From: Ectopseudomonas mendocina
GTDB taxonomy: Bacteria > Pseudomonadota > Gammaproteobacteria > Pseudomonadales > Pseudomonadaceae
Assembly: GCF_008041835.1 (NCBI RefSeq)
Contig: NZ_VRYE01000019.1
Location: 24,765 to 69,857, forward strand
Reading direction: 5' to 3'
DNA length: 45,093 bases
Both the position numbers and the translations under genes were made by a program. Below are positions 1 to 7,427 of the stretch, piece after piece (the stretch's first letter is position 1; each line of letters starts with the position of its first letter). The notes under the pieces were generated by a model. The model ran no database searches, was not told where the DNA came from, and worked only from the letters and a program-made list of their open reading frames with translations.

Positions 1-54
1 GGCGCCGCTCCTACCCATTGGCAGCGTCGACGCTTAACTGACAGACATTAGCTT
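1..54. repeat. 3' part of a REP-like composite repeat
   Basis: Bases 1-14 (GGCGCCGCTCCTAC) match the right arm of the palindrome at 22619-22701. After nine unrelated bases, GCGTCGACGCTTAACTGAC (24-42) matches the tail of the same copy at 22711-22729 with one change. The spacer is nine bases in both copies, so palindrome and tail appear to form one repeat unit. The left arm lies outside the window. The element sits just downstream of the first gene's stop codon. Confidence 0.75.
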
Positions 55-60
55 GTTAAT

Positions 61-1029
61 TCAACTTCGCGGCGCGTAGGCGAACACGTCGGCGCGCATC
101 TGGTGGGCATCCATGCCGGCTTCGACCAGTGCGTCGAGCGTGGCGTAGACCATCGCCGGAGAGCCGCTGGCATAGACGTGCAATGCCTTGAGATCCGGGA
201 AATCCTCGCGCACCGCTTCGTGCAGCAGGCCGCAACGACCCTGCCAGCCACACTGGTCGCTGACCACCTGATGCAGGTGCAGATTATCCAGCTGCTGCCA
301 CTCGGCCCAATGTGGCAGCTCGTAGAAATCCTCGGGCCGACGCGCGCCCCAGTACAGATGCACTGGGTGAGCGAAACCCGCCGCGCGGCAGTGCTCGATC
401 AGGCTGTGCATCTGGCCCATGCCGGTGCCCGCGGCGATCAACACCAGCGGGCCATCAGGCAGATCGGCGAGGTGAGTGTCGCCATAAGGCATCTGCACGC
501 GAGCCATGCCGGTGCTGCGCAGATGCTCCAGCAGCGCGATGCTGCTGTCTTCGCGGGCGAGGATATGCAGTTCCAGCTCACGCCCGGCATGCGGCGCCGA
601 AGCCATGGAGAACGCCGCCATCTCGCTATCCGGGCGCTGCAACAGCAGGTACTGCCCGGCGTGATAGCGCGGCGCCTTGCCGGCCGGGGCGCGCAGGCGC
701 ACACGGAACACGTCGCCGCCCACGTCCTGGCACTCGACCACCTGGCAACTCAGCTCGCGCACCGGCAGCTCGCCCGGCGCCAGCACACCATCCCAGTGCA
801 GCACGCAGTCTTCCAGCGGCTCGGCCAGGCAGGTGAACAGCTCGCCATGGTCCAGCTCCACATCGTTCTGCCGCACCCGCCCCTCCACCAACAAGGCGGC
901 GCAGATATGGCAGTTGCCATTGCGGCAGCTTTGCGGGCAGTCGTAACCCAGACGGCGGGCGCCATCGAGGATACGTTCGCCCGGTTGCAGGGCGAGGGTG
1001 ATGCCCGAGGGTTGCAGGGTGACGTTCAT
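61..1029 (-). CDS. 2Fe-2S ferredoxin/FAD/NAD(P)H reductase (CDP-6-deoxy-glucoseen reductase-like)
   Basis: A 322-residue electron-transfer flavoprotein. An N-terminal plant-type ferredoxin domain (about 1-90) carries Cys35, Cys40, Cys43 and Cys67 for a 2Fe-2S cluster. An FAD-binding barrel follows, with the HAGQY and FSMAS motifs, then an NAD(P)H-binding domain with AAGTGMGQ and a C-terminal YASGSP motif. The ATG at 1029 shares one base with the ubiD stop (TGATG), so translation is probably coupled. Longer upstream starts would run into ubiD and are not needed. Homologues are often named CDP-6-deoxy-delta-3,4-glucoseen reductase (AscD-like), but no dideoxysugar genes are present. In enteric bacteria the flavin reductase gene fre also sits beside ubiD, so supplying reduced flavin for UbiX/UbiD chemistry is a reasonable inference, not shown here. 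Confidence 0.9.
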   Translation of the reverse strand: MNVTLQPSGITLALQPGERILDGARRLGYDCPQSCRNGNCHICAALLVEGRVRQNDVELDHGELFTCLAEPLEDCVLHWDGVLAPGELPVRELSCQVVECQDVGGDVFRVRLRAPAGKAPRYHAGQYLLLQRPDSEMAAFSMASAPHAGRELELHILAREDSSIALLEHLRSTGMARVQMPYGDTHLADLPDGPLVLIAAGTGMGQMHSLIEHCRAAGFAHPVHLYWGARRPEDFYELPHWAEWQQLDNLHLHQVVSDQCGWQGRCGLLHEAVREDFPDLKALHVYASGSPAMVYATLDALVEAGMDAHQMRADVFAYAPRS

Positions 1030-2495
1030 CAATCGATTCCCAGCTCGCTCCACAGCGCGTCGACACGCGCCACCACGGCCGGATCCTTCTCGATAGCGCG
1101 CCCCCATTCACGCGAGGTCTCGCCTGGCCACTTGTGGGTGGCGTCCAGGCCCATTTTCGAACCCAGGCCGGAGATCGGCGAGGCGAAGTCGAGGTAGTCG
1201 ATCGGCGTGTTGTCGATCATCACCGTGTCGCGCTTGGGGTCCATGCGCGTGGTAATCGCCCAGATCACGTCGTTCCAGTCCCGTGCGTTGATGTCGTCGT
1301 CGGTGACGATAACGAACTTGGTGTACATGAACTGTCGCAGGAACGACCACACACCGAGCATGACGCGCTTGGCGTGCCCCGGGTACTGCTTCTTCATGGT
1401 CACCACCGCCATGCGGTAGGAACAGCCTTCCGGCGGCAGGTAGAAGTCGGTGATCTCGGGGAACTGCTTCTGCAGGATCGGCACGAACACCTCGTTCAGC
1501 GCCACGCCGAGGATTGCCGGCTCATCTGGCGGGCGGCCGGTGTAGGTGCTGTGGTAGATCGGATCGCGGCGGCGGGTGATGCGCTCGACGGTGAACACCG
1601 GGAAGGTGTCGACCTCGTTGTAGTAGCCGGTGTGGTCGCCGTAGGGGCCTTCCGGTGCGGTTTCGCCCGGATGGATCACGCCTTCGAGGACGATCTCGGC
1701 GCTGGCCGGCACCTGCAGATCACTGCCACGGGCCTTGATCAGTTCGGTACGGTGCCCGCGCAGCAAGCCGGCGAAAGCATATTCGGAGAGGGTATCGGGC
1801 ACTGGCGTGACGGCGCCGAGGATGGTCGCAGGATCCGCGCCAAGCGCGACACAGACCGGGTAAGGCTTGTCCGGGTGCTTCTGGCACCACTCGCGGTAAT
1901 CCAGGGCGCCGCCACGGTGGCTGAGCCAGCGCATAATCACCTTGTTGCGGCCGATCACCTGCTGGCGGTAGATACCGAGGTTCTGTCGTTCCTTGTTCGG
2001 GCCCTTGGTGATGGTCAGACCCCAGGTGATCAGCGGTGCCACGTCGCCCGGCCAGCAGTGCTGGATCGGCAGCTTGGCGAGGTCGACATCGTCGCCCTCC
2101 TCGATCACCTCATGGCAAGGCGCGTCCTTGACCACCTTGGGCGCCATGGAAATGACCTTCTTGAAGATCGGCAGCTTGCTCCAGGCATCCTTGAGGCCCT
2201 TGGGCGGCTCAGGCTCCTTGAGAAAGGCCAGCAGCTTGCCGATCTCGCGCAACTCGGACACCTCTTCGGCGCCCATGCCCAAGGCCACTCGTTTGGGCGT
2301 GCCGAACAGGTTGCCGAGCACTGGCACATCGAAGCCTGTGGGCTTTTCGAACAGCAGCGCCGGGCCACCCTTGCGCAGGGTACGATCACAGATTTCGGTC
2401 ATGTCCAGAATCGGTGAGATCGGCGTCTGGATACGCTTGAGTTCGCCGCGTTTTTCCAGTTCACGGATGAAGTCGCGCAGGTCGCGATACTGCAT
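1029..2495 (-). CDS. ubiD: 4-hydroxy-3-polyprenylbenzoate decarboxylase UbiD
   Basis: A 488-residue member of the UbiD family, which decarboxylates 3-polyprenyl-4-hydroxybenzoate in ubiquinone synthesis using the prenylated FMN made by UbiX. It is full length (the E. coli protein has about 497 residues) and collinear with the family: the N-terminus [20 protein letters not shown], then the family blocks around [26 protein letters not shown] and [16 protein letters not shown]. The start at 2495 has a GAGG ribosome-binding site seven bases upstream. A start 13 codons earlier is possible but lies outside the family N-terminus. The stop overlaps the reductase start by one base, so the two genes form an operon. 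Confidence 0.96.
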   Translation of the reverse strand: MQYRDLRDFIRELEKRGELKRIQTPISPILDMTEICDRTLRKGGPALLFEKPTGFDVPVLGNLFGTPKRVALGMGAEEVSELREIGKLLAFLKEPEPPKGLKDAWSKLPIFKKVISMAPKVVKDAPCHEVIEEGDDVDLAKLPIQHCWPGDVAPLITWGLTITKGPNKERQNLGIYRQQVIGRNKVIMRWLSHRGGALDYREWCQKHPDKPYPVCVALGADPATILGAVTPVPDTLSEYAFAGLLRGHRTELIKARGSDLQVPASAEIVLEGVIHPGETAPEGPYGDHTGYYNEVDTFPVFTVERITRRRDPIYHSTYTGRPPDEPAILGVALNEVFVPILQKQFPEITDFYLPPEGCSYRMAVVTMKKQYPGHAKRVMLGVWSFLRQFMYTKFVIVTDDDINARDWNDVIWAITTRMDPKRDTVMIDNTPIDYLDFASPISGLGSKMGLDATHKWPGETSREWGRAIEKDPAVVARVDALWSELGID

Positions 2496-2586
2496 GCAGG
2501 AGCCTCGTGTCGGACAGCCAGGAGTCGGCCGCAAAGTTTAGCGCCGAAGTCGGACTTTCAGAAGGCTTGAAAGCCTCCAGATACGA

Positions 2587-2610
2587 CAAGGCCGGGTTTC
2601 CCCGGCCTTG
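2587..2610 (-). terminator. Hairpin between rho and ubiD
   Basis: A perfect 10-bp stem (CAAGGCCGGG paired with CCCGGCCTTG) with a 4-base loop starts 19 bases beyond the rho stop. On the minus strand the 3' side continues TCGTAT with no real T run. It is a good stem but a weak intrinsic terminator, so the call is moderate. Confidence 0.6.
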
Positions 2611-2628
2611 TGGCAAGACATGAACCGC

Positions 2629-3888
2629 TTATTTGCGCTTCATCGACAGGAAGAACTCGTCGTTCGTCTTGGTCGCCTTGAGCTTGTCGATCAGGAACTC
2701 GATGGCGGCGATTTCATCCATGGGGTGCAGCAGCTTGCGCAGAATCCACATGCGCGACAGCTCTTCTTCGCCGGTCAGCAACTCTTCGCGGCGGGTGCCG
2801 GATTTGTTGATGTTGATCGCCGGGAAGGTGCGCTTCTCGGAAACACGGCGATCGAGAATCAGCTCCATGTTGCCGGTGCCTTTAAATTCCTCGTAGATCA
2901 CTTCGTCCATCTTCGAGCCGGTTTCCACCAGCGCGGTGGCGATGATGGTCAGCGAGCCACCCTCTTCGATGTTACGCGCGGCGCCGAAGAAGCGTTTCGG
3001 CTTCTCCAGGGCGTGGGCGTCGACACCACCGGTCAGCACCTTGCCGGAGCTCGGAATCACGGTGTTGTAGGCACGCGCCAGGCGGGTGATGGAGTCGAGC
3101 AGGATGACTACGTCCTTCTTGTGCTCGACCAGGCGTTTGGCCTTCTCGATCACCATTTCGGCGACCTGCACGTGGCGGGTCGGCGGCTCGTCGAAGGTGG
3201 AGGCGACCACTTCGCCGCGCACGGTGCGCTGCATCTCGGTCACTTCTTCCGGGCGCTCGTCGATCAGCAGAACGATCAGGTGGCACTCGGGGTTGTTGCG
3301 GGTGATGTTCGAGGCGATGTTCTGCAACATGATGGTCTTGCCCGCTTTCGGCGGGGCGACGATCAGGCCGCGCTGGCCCTTGCCAATCGGCGCGCAGAGG
3401 TCGATCACACGGCCGGTGATGTCCTCGGTGGAGCCGTTACCGGCTTCCATGGTCAGGCGCTTGTTGGGGAACAGCGGCGTCAGGTTTTCGAACAGGATCT
3501 TGTTCTTGGCGTTTTCCGGACGGTCGAAGTTGATGCTGTCGACCTTGAGCAGGGCGAAGTAACGCTCGCCTTCCTTCGGCGGGCGGATCTTGCCGACGAT
3601 GGTGTCACCGGTACGCAGGTTGAAACGGCGGATCTGGCTGGGCGAGACGTAGATGTCGTCAGGGCCGGCCAGGTAGGAAGAGTCGGCGCTGCGCAGGAAG
3701 CCGAAACCGTCCTGGAGGATCTCCAGCACGCCGTCACCGGAAATTTCCTCGCCGCCTTTGGCATGCTTTTTCAGCAGGGCGAAGATGATGTCCTGCTTGC
3801 GCGAACGGGCCATGTTTTCCAGGCCCATTTGTTCGGCCATGTCCAGCAGTTCGGCAATCGGCTTTTGCTTGAGTTCGGTCAGATTCAT
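2629..3888 (-). CDS. rho: Transcription termination factor Rho
   Basis: A 419-residue hexameric RNA-dependent ATPase, the same length as E. coli Rho. Residues 1-47 form the N-terminal helical domain, about 50-130 the cold-shock-like primary RNA-binding domain (DGFGFLRS), and the rest the RecA-like ATPase core. The P-loop APPKAGKT ends at about residue 185; the DERPEEV and RLARAYN segments and the secondary RNA-site GKGQRG region are intact. The ATG at 3888 has no recognisable Shine-Dalgarno sequence. The transcribed leader just upstream is rich in C and T, which could suit Rho autoregulation; that is inference. It lies upstream of ubiD and downstream of trxA on the same strand, but hairpins separate all three. 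Confidence 0.98.
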   Translation of the reverse strand: MNLTELKQKPIAELLDMAEQMGLENMARSRKQDIIFALLKKHAKGGEEISGDGVLEILQDGFGFLRSADSSYLAGPDDIYVSPSQIRRFNLRTGDTIVGKIRPPKEGERYFALLKVDSINFDRPENAKNKILFENLTPLFPNKRLTMEAGNGSTEDITGRVIDLCAPIGKGQRGLIVAPPKAGKTIMLQNIASNITRNNPECHLIVLLIDERPEEVTEMQRTVRGEVVASTFDEPPTRHVQVAEMVIEKAKRLVEHKKDVVILLDSITRLARAYNTVIPSSGKVLTGGVDAHALEKPKRFFGAARNIEEGGSLTIIATALVETGSKMDEVIYEEFKGTGNMELILDRRVSEKRTFPAININKSGTRREELLTGEEELSRMWILRKLLHPMDEIAAIEFLIDKLKATKTNDEFFLSMKRK

Positions 3889-4069
3889 AGGAATGACGTG
3901 ATCATCGAGAGGAGAAGAAAGCTGTTAGCTTGAGAGGCCGCGCCGCAGAGAAGGCGACAGGATCGCGAACGAATTCGTATAGGAATGAATCGGCGACGGC
4001 GTGCAGAGAGCTGCATGAAAGATGCAGCGAGACCGAATTTAACACCGTGAAAAAACAGCGTCTAGCCCT

Positions 4070-4100
4070 AAAAACGAAAAACCCCGCAAAAAGCAGGGCC
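4070..4100 (-). terminator. Intrinsic terminator downstream of trxA
   Basis: On the minus strand, CCCTGC-TTTTT-GCGGGG forms a 6-bp stem with one G-T pair, followed directly by TTTTTCGTTTTT. It lies about 110 bases after the trxA stop; the gap is filled by the repeat at 4126-4207, which may have been inserted between the gene and its terminator. Confidence 0.8.
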
Positions 4101-4125
4101 TTCCAGAGCGACTTGCCTCAAAGGT

Positions 4126-4207
4126 GTAGGGTGGGCCGGGCGGCGCTCCGCTTCAGCCCACCAGCACGCCACCTGCGAACAGCTCGGTGGGCTAAAGCCC
4201 ACCCTAC
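4126..4207. repeat. Nested palindromic GTAGGGTGGGC element
   Basis: The outer arms GTAGGGTGGGC (4126-4136) and GCCCACCCTAC (4197-4207) are a perfect 11-bp inverted repeat. Inside are two smaller arms, CTTCAGCCCACC and GGTGGGCTAAAG, so each half can also fold on itself. Related copies lie at 7015-7035, 13509-13530, 33728-33792 and 42123-42150. Confidence 0.85.
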
Positions 4208-4210
4208 TCT

Positions 4211-4537
4211 TTAAATGTTGCTGTCGAGGAAGGCTGCCAGCTGCGACTTGGACAGTGCGCCAACCTTGGTCGCCTCGACGTTGCCGTTCTTGAACAGCAT
4301 CAGGGTCGGGATACCACGCACGCCGTACTTCGGCGGGGTTTCCTGGTTCTCGTCGATGTTCAGTTTGCAGATCTTCAGCTTGCCCTGGTATTCCTTGGCG
4401 ATCTCGTCGAGCACCGGGGCAATCATCTTGCACGGGCCGCACCACTCAGCCCAGTAGTCGACCAGAACCGGACCTTCAGCCTGGATGACGTCCTGGTCGA
4501 AGCTGGCGTCGCTGACGTTGGTGATGAATTCGCTCAT
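4211..4537 (-). CDS. trxA: Thioredoxin 1
   Basis: A 108-residue cytoplasmic dithiol-disulfide oxidoreductase that reduces ribonucleotide reductase, PAPS reductase and other protein disulfides. The active site is WCGPC with Cys33 and Cys36. The buried Asp (YWAEW context) and the cis-proline loop GIPTL are present, and the length equals E. coli thioredoxin. The ATG at 4537 follows a GGAG site by eight bases. A longer open frame to 4642 exists but the extra 35 residues are outside the family. The gene stands alone, with its own terminator downstream and a probable promoter upstream. Confidence 0.98.
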   Translation of the reverse strand: MSEFITNVSDASFDQDVIQAEGPVLVDYWAEWCGPCKMIAPVLDEIAKEYQGKLKICKLNIDENQETPPKYGVRGIPTLMLFKNGNVEATKVGALSKSQLAAFLDSNI

Positions 4538-4576
4538 GAGGAGTCTCCGTGTATTCGGACGCAAAAAAGTGGCGCC

Positions 4577-4582
4577 ATCATA
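4577..4582 (-). promoter_or_regulatory. Putative trxA -10 element
   Basis: The minus strand reads GGGCTATGATGG; TATGAT matches the sigma-70 -10 consensus at five of six positions and lies 39 bases upstream of the trxA start. No good -35 box is present at 16-18 bases, so the call rests on the -10 alone. Confidence 0.45.
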
Positions 4583-4634
4583 GCCCGGCTTGCGTGACAC
4601 CGAAAGGCACTGGCGATTGAGCCACTCAATAGTT

Positions 4635-5063
4635 TCAATCACCCAAGGTGATGAAGGCTATGCCGGTACGCAGCGCTGCCGCGCGAATGTGCTGCTGAAG
4701 GGCCTTCTGTGCCGGCCCGGCGGCATGCCGGGCCAGCGCCTTGAGAATCTTGCGATGCTCCTGCCAGGTTTCCTGCGCCCGTTCCGGACGGATGAACGGC
4801 AGCTTCTGACTTTCCAGAAAGATCTCCGCGCTGGACATCACCAGAGCACACATCGCCTGATTGCCGCTGGCAACAAGAATGCGCTGGTGAAATTCGAAAT
4901 CCAGCCGGTTGGCCTGCTCGAAATCACCTGCACGCAGCTCGCGGCGCATCTGCTCGACGTTGTCTTCAAGAATGTCCAGTTCCTCGGCGGTCATCACCCC
5001 GGCCGCCAGGCCACAGGCAAAACCCTCCAGCGCAAAGCGCAGCTGGAAGGTATCGGCCGCCGA
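4635..5063 (-). pseudogene. 3' remnant of a GntR/FCD-family transcription regulator
   Basis: About 140 residues match the C-terminal ligand-binding FCD domain of FadR/LldR-type GntR regulators, from DTFQLRFALEG to the natural stop. The domain looks intact: Asp and His in LDFEFHQR, and further His residues in QEHRKILKAL and LQQHIRAAA, fit the metal-binding set. The N-terminal winged-helix DNA-binding domain is absent. Upstream of about 5060 the same frame runs antisense through the allA remnant and has no resemblance to a regulator. The breakpoint is estimated at 5055-5072. The gene cannot encode a DNA-binding regulator and is taken as a deletion remnant. Confidence 0.85.
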
Positions 5064-5408
5064 CACCTGCGCACCCTGGTCAACCTGTTCGAAGGCAAGG
5101 CCTGGCACGCGCCCATCGAGATTCGCATGCTCGAACGCCACCCGCTGGGCAGTCAGGCGTTCTACCCGGTGGATGGCGGGCGCATGCTGATCGTCGTCGC
5201 GCCGCCCGGTGAGCTGGACGAGTCGAAAATACGCGCGTTCATCAGCACGCCAGACCAGGGCGTGAACTACGCCCGCGGTACCTGGCATCACCCGTTGCTC
5301 TGCCTACAACACCCTGGACGCTTCCTGGTGGTGGACCGCGGCGGCGAGGGTCACAACTGCGACGAGCAGCTTCTAAAACAGCCGCTGAGCGTGCTGAACC
5401 TGCGATAA
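5064..5408 (+). pseudogene. allA: 3' remnant of ureidoglycolate lyase (allA)
   Basis: About 111 residues, starting near TLVNLFEGKAW, match the C-terminal two-thirds of AllA, which splits ureidoglycolate into glyoxylate and urea in purine/allantoin catabolism. Family blocks seen are LERHPLGSQAF, VVVAPPGE-like (IVVAPPG), AFISTPDQGVNY, TWHHPL and VDRGGEGHNCDE. The first 50-60 residues, the start codon and any promoter are missing; upstream the frame continues antisense through the GntR remnant. No other urate or allantoin genes are in the window. The remaining sequence has no internal stop, so the loss may be fairly recent. Confidence 0.87.
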
Positions 5409-5505
5409 CCACAGGTCTAGACCAGTTTCGTGCGACATCCGAATGCGTTGGCTCATGCGCTCAGTCGTGGCAGGATGCGCGGAAATCGAACGAGATGCCG
5501 CAATC

Positions 5506-7008
5506 ATGCCCCAAGCCCCTGCCGAGAGTTTTCCCCTGATCGCCGCCATCGACCTGGGCTCGAACAGTTTCCATATGGTGCTGGCCAAGGCCGACAATCA
5601 TGAAATTCGCATCCTCGAGCGCCTCGGCGACAAGGTTCAGTTGGCGGCAGGCCTGGACGACGAACGCCAGCTCAGCGAAGAGGCCATGCAGCGCGGCCTG
5701 GATTGCCTGCGCCGTTTCGCCCAGTTCACCAACAGCCTGCCAGAAGGCGCCGTGCGTATCGTCGGCACCAACGCCCTGCGCGAAGCGCGCAACCGAGCGG
5801 TGTTCATCCGCCGCGCCGAAGAGATTCTTGGTCACCAGGTCGAGGTGATTTCCGGCCGCGAGGAAGCACGCCTGATCTACCTCGGCGTGTCCCACAGCAT
5901 CGCCGACACCCCCGGCAAGCGTTTGGTTGCCGACATTGGTGGCGGCAGCACCGAGTTCATCATCGGCCAGCGTTTCGAGCCGCTGCTGCGCGAAAGCCTG
6001 CAAATGGGCTGCGTCAGCTTCACCCAGCGTTACTTCAAGGACGGCAAGATCACCCCGGCGCGCTATGCCCAGGCCTATACCGCCGCTCGTCTGGAACTGA
6101 TGGGCATCGAACAGGGGTTGCGTCGTCTGGGCTGGGAGGATGCCGTCGGCGCCTCCGGCACCATCAAGGCCATCGGCCTGGCGACCAAGGCCGCCGGCCT
6201 GGGCAATGGCGAGGTCACGCTCGAGGGCCTGGCCTGGCTCAAGCGCAAGCTGTTCAAACTTGGCGAGGTGGAGAAGATCGATCTGGACGGCATCAAGCCG
6301 GATCGTCGCGGCATCTTCCCCGCCGGCCTGGCGATTCTCGAAGCCATTTTCGACGCCTGCGAAATCCAGCGCATGAGTCACTCCGAAGGCGCCCTGCGCG
6401 AAGGCGTGCTGTATGACCTGCTCGGCCGTCACCAGCACGAGGACGTACGCGAGCGCACCCTGGCGGCGTTCATGGAGCGCTACCACGTCGATGTCGACCA
6501 GGCCGCACGGGTCGAGGCCAAGGCACTGTCGGCACTGGACAAGGTGTCCGCCGATTGGGGCCTGACCGACGACTGGCACCGCGAGCTGCTGAGCTGGGGC
6601 GCCAAGGTGTATGAGGTGGGTCTGGATATTGCCCATTATCAGTACCACAAGCACGGCGCCTACCTGATCGAGCACTCCGATCTGGCCGGCTTCTCGCGCC
6701 AGGATCAGCAGATGCTCGCCCTGCTGGTACGCGGCCACCGCCGCAACATCCCCAAGGACAAGTTCGCCGAGTTCGGCGAGGAAGGCGTGAAGCTGATGCG
6801 CCTGTGCGTGCTGCTGCGCTTCGCCATCCTCTTCCACCACATCCGAGGCTCGCAGGACATGCCGCAGGTGCAGTTCAAGGTGGGCGACAACAGCCTGGAA
6901 ATCGTCTTCCCCGAAGGCTGGCTGGCCGCCAACCCGCTGACCCTGGCGGACTTCGAAGCCGAGGCCGAGTGGCTCAAGCGTATCGATCTGACGTTGAGCG
7001 TGCGTTGA
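5506..7008 (+). CDS. ppx: Exopolyphosphatase
   Basis: A 500-residue Ppx/GppA-family enzyme that removes terminal phosphate from inorganic polyphosphate. The actin-like ATPase fold is marked by [13 protein letters not shown] near the N-terminus and DIGGGSTEF at about residue 145, followed by the C-terminal HD-like helical domain (region of [20 protein letters not shown] and [10 protein letters not shown]). The ATG at 5506 places the family N-terminus [20 protein letters not shown] correctly; an in-frame ATG at 5443 adds 21 residues unlike the family. No strong Shine-Dalgarno is visible. It is convergent with ppk, which makes the polymer Ppx degrades; in P. aeruginosa the two are also neighbours in opposite orientation. 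Confidence 0.96.
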   Translation: MPQAPAESFPLIAAIDLGSNSFHMVLAKADNHEIRILERLGDKVQLAAGLDDERQLSEEAMQRGLDCLRRFAQFTNSLPEGAVRIVGTNALREARNRAVFIRRAEEILGHQVEVISGREEARLIYLGVSHSIADTPGKRLVADIGGGSTEFIIGQRFEPLLRESLQMGCVSFTQRYFKDGKITPARYAQAYTAARLELMGIEQGLRRLGWEDAVGASGTIKAIGLATKAAGLGNGEVTLEGLAWLKRKLFKLGEVEKIDLDGIKPDRRGIFPAGLAILEAIFDACEIQRMSHSEGALREGVLYDLLGRHQHEDVRERTLAAFMERYHVDVDQAARVEAKALSALDKVSADWGLTDDWHRELLSWGAKVYEVGLDIAHYQYHKHGAYLIEHSDLAGFSRQDQQMLALLVRGHRRNIPKDKFAEFGEEGVKLMRLCVLLRFAILFHHIRGSQDMPQVQFKVGDNSLEIVFPEGWLAANPLTLADFEAEAEWLKRIDLTLSVR

Positions 7009-7014
7009 GCGGGT

Positions 7015-7035
7015 GGTGCGCACAGCGCACCCTAC
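7015..7035. repeat. Half of a GTAGGGTGCGC palindromic repeat
   Basis: GGTGCGCACAGCGCACC followed by CTAC is the right-hand half of the element seen complete at 33728-33792. It starts seven bases after the ppx stop codon. Confidence 0.75.
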
Positions 7036-7047
7036 GTACGTCAGCCT

Positions 7048-7069
7048 GTAGCCGGATGCAATCCGGGGG
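7048..7069. repeat. GTAGCCGGATGCAATCCGGG-type short palindrome
   Basis: An imperfect hairpin formed by CCGGAT and ATCCGG around GCA. A degenerate relative with GATGAAATCCGGGG occurs on the other strand near 43840-43865. From memory, similar sequences are dispersed in this group of Pseudomonas. Confidence 0.55.
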
Positions 7070-7179
7070 CTCGAAAACCGAAATTGCCGCTGTTCCATGA
7101 GGGTGACAGCGATCAGGCGCTCATTGGCGTAGAAAGTGCGTTGCTAGGAAGTGCCGCAGGGTTACGGCACGCGCCCATC

Positions 7180-7355
7180 TAGCAGGCCGTTGAAAAACGT
7201 AGGCGAGGCAGCCAATGCAAGGCAAAAATAGGCGAAAAACGGTCGGAGTCGCGCTCGACTTTACGAGCTGTAAATGAGCATTTTGATCGGACTCGCGCAC
7301 GAGCCTGTTTTTAACGCAGCAATGGCAACGCAGATAGTTTTTCAACAGCCTGCTA
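7180..7355. mobile_element. MITE-like element with 19-20 bp terminal inverted repeats
   Basis: A 176-bp non-coding element. The left end TAGCAGGCCGTTGAAAAAC (7180-7198) is an inverted copy, with one mismatch, of the right end, which on the other strand reads TAGCAGGCTGTTGAAAAACT (7355 to 7336). Both ends carry TA, which would fit TA target duplication. The interior has further inverted segments but no transposase. The same terminal sequence stands alone at 17253-17272. This layout is that of a miniature inverted-repeat transposable element moved by a transposase encoded elsewhere; the parent insertion sequence is unknown from this window. Confidence 0.75.
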
Positions 7356-7377
7356 AGCCCTCACCCGGCCTGCGGCC

Positions 7378-7400
7378 ACCCTCTCCCGGAGGGAGAGGGT
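7378..7400. repeat. CCCTCTCCC/GGGAGAGGG palindrome
   Basis: ACCCTCTCCC and GGGAGAGGGT form a perfect 10-bp stem around GGA. It lies 28 bases beyond the ppk stop but has no T run on either strand, so it reads better as a dispersed repeat than as a classical terminator. It may still block exonucleases at the ppk 3' end. Confidence 0.6.
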
Positions 7401-7427
7401 CATCAGAGGGCTGCAAGCAGCCGCTTT

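Larger units (their letters stand above)
3889..4210. other. rho leader and trxA-rho intergenic region (322 bp)
   Basis: There is no credible gene here. Reading towards rho (minus strand), the region holds a nested palindromic repeat just after trxA (4126-4207), a strong intrinsic terminator (4070-4100), and then about 180 bases of rho promoter and leader. The last 50 bases before rho are mostly pyrimidine (CTTTCTTCTCCTCTCG and flanks), with no Shine-Dalgarno match. No promoter could be fixed with confidence. Confidence 0.7.
7009..7427. other. Repeat-rich ppx-ppk intergenic region (419 bp)
   Basis: No gene is seen between these convergent 3' ends. In order the region holds half of a GTAGGGTGCGC palindrome (7015-7035), a GTAGCCGGATGCAATCCGGG-type repeat (7048-7069), the MITE-like element (7180-7355), a perfect 10-bp stem ACCCTCTCCC/GGGAGAGGGT (7378-7400), and a small hairpin GGCTGC-AA-GCAGCC (7409-7422) followed by GCTTTTTA on the plus strand. 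The last could help end ppx transcription, but its 2-base loop is poor. Confidence 0.75.

Noticed and set aside
103..1197. Long plus-strand open frame (364 codons) opposite the flavoreductase and ubiD genes
   Set aside because: It is the antisense shadow of two recognised genes. Its His/Gln/Arg-rich translation is typical of high-GC antisense frames and has no domain.
4590..5408. 272-codon plus-strand frame as one complete gene
   Set aside because: Only the part after about 5064 resembles AllA; the first half is antisense to the GntR FCD domain, so a complete fusion gene is not supported.
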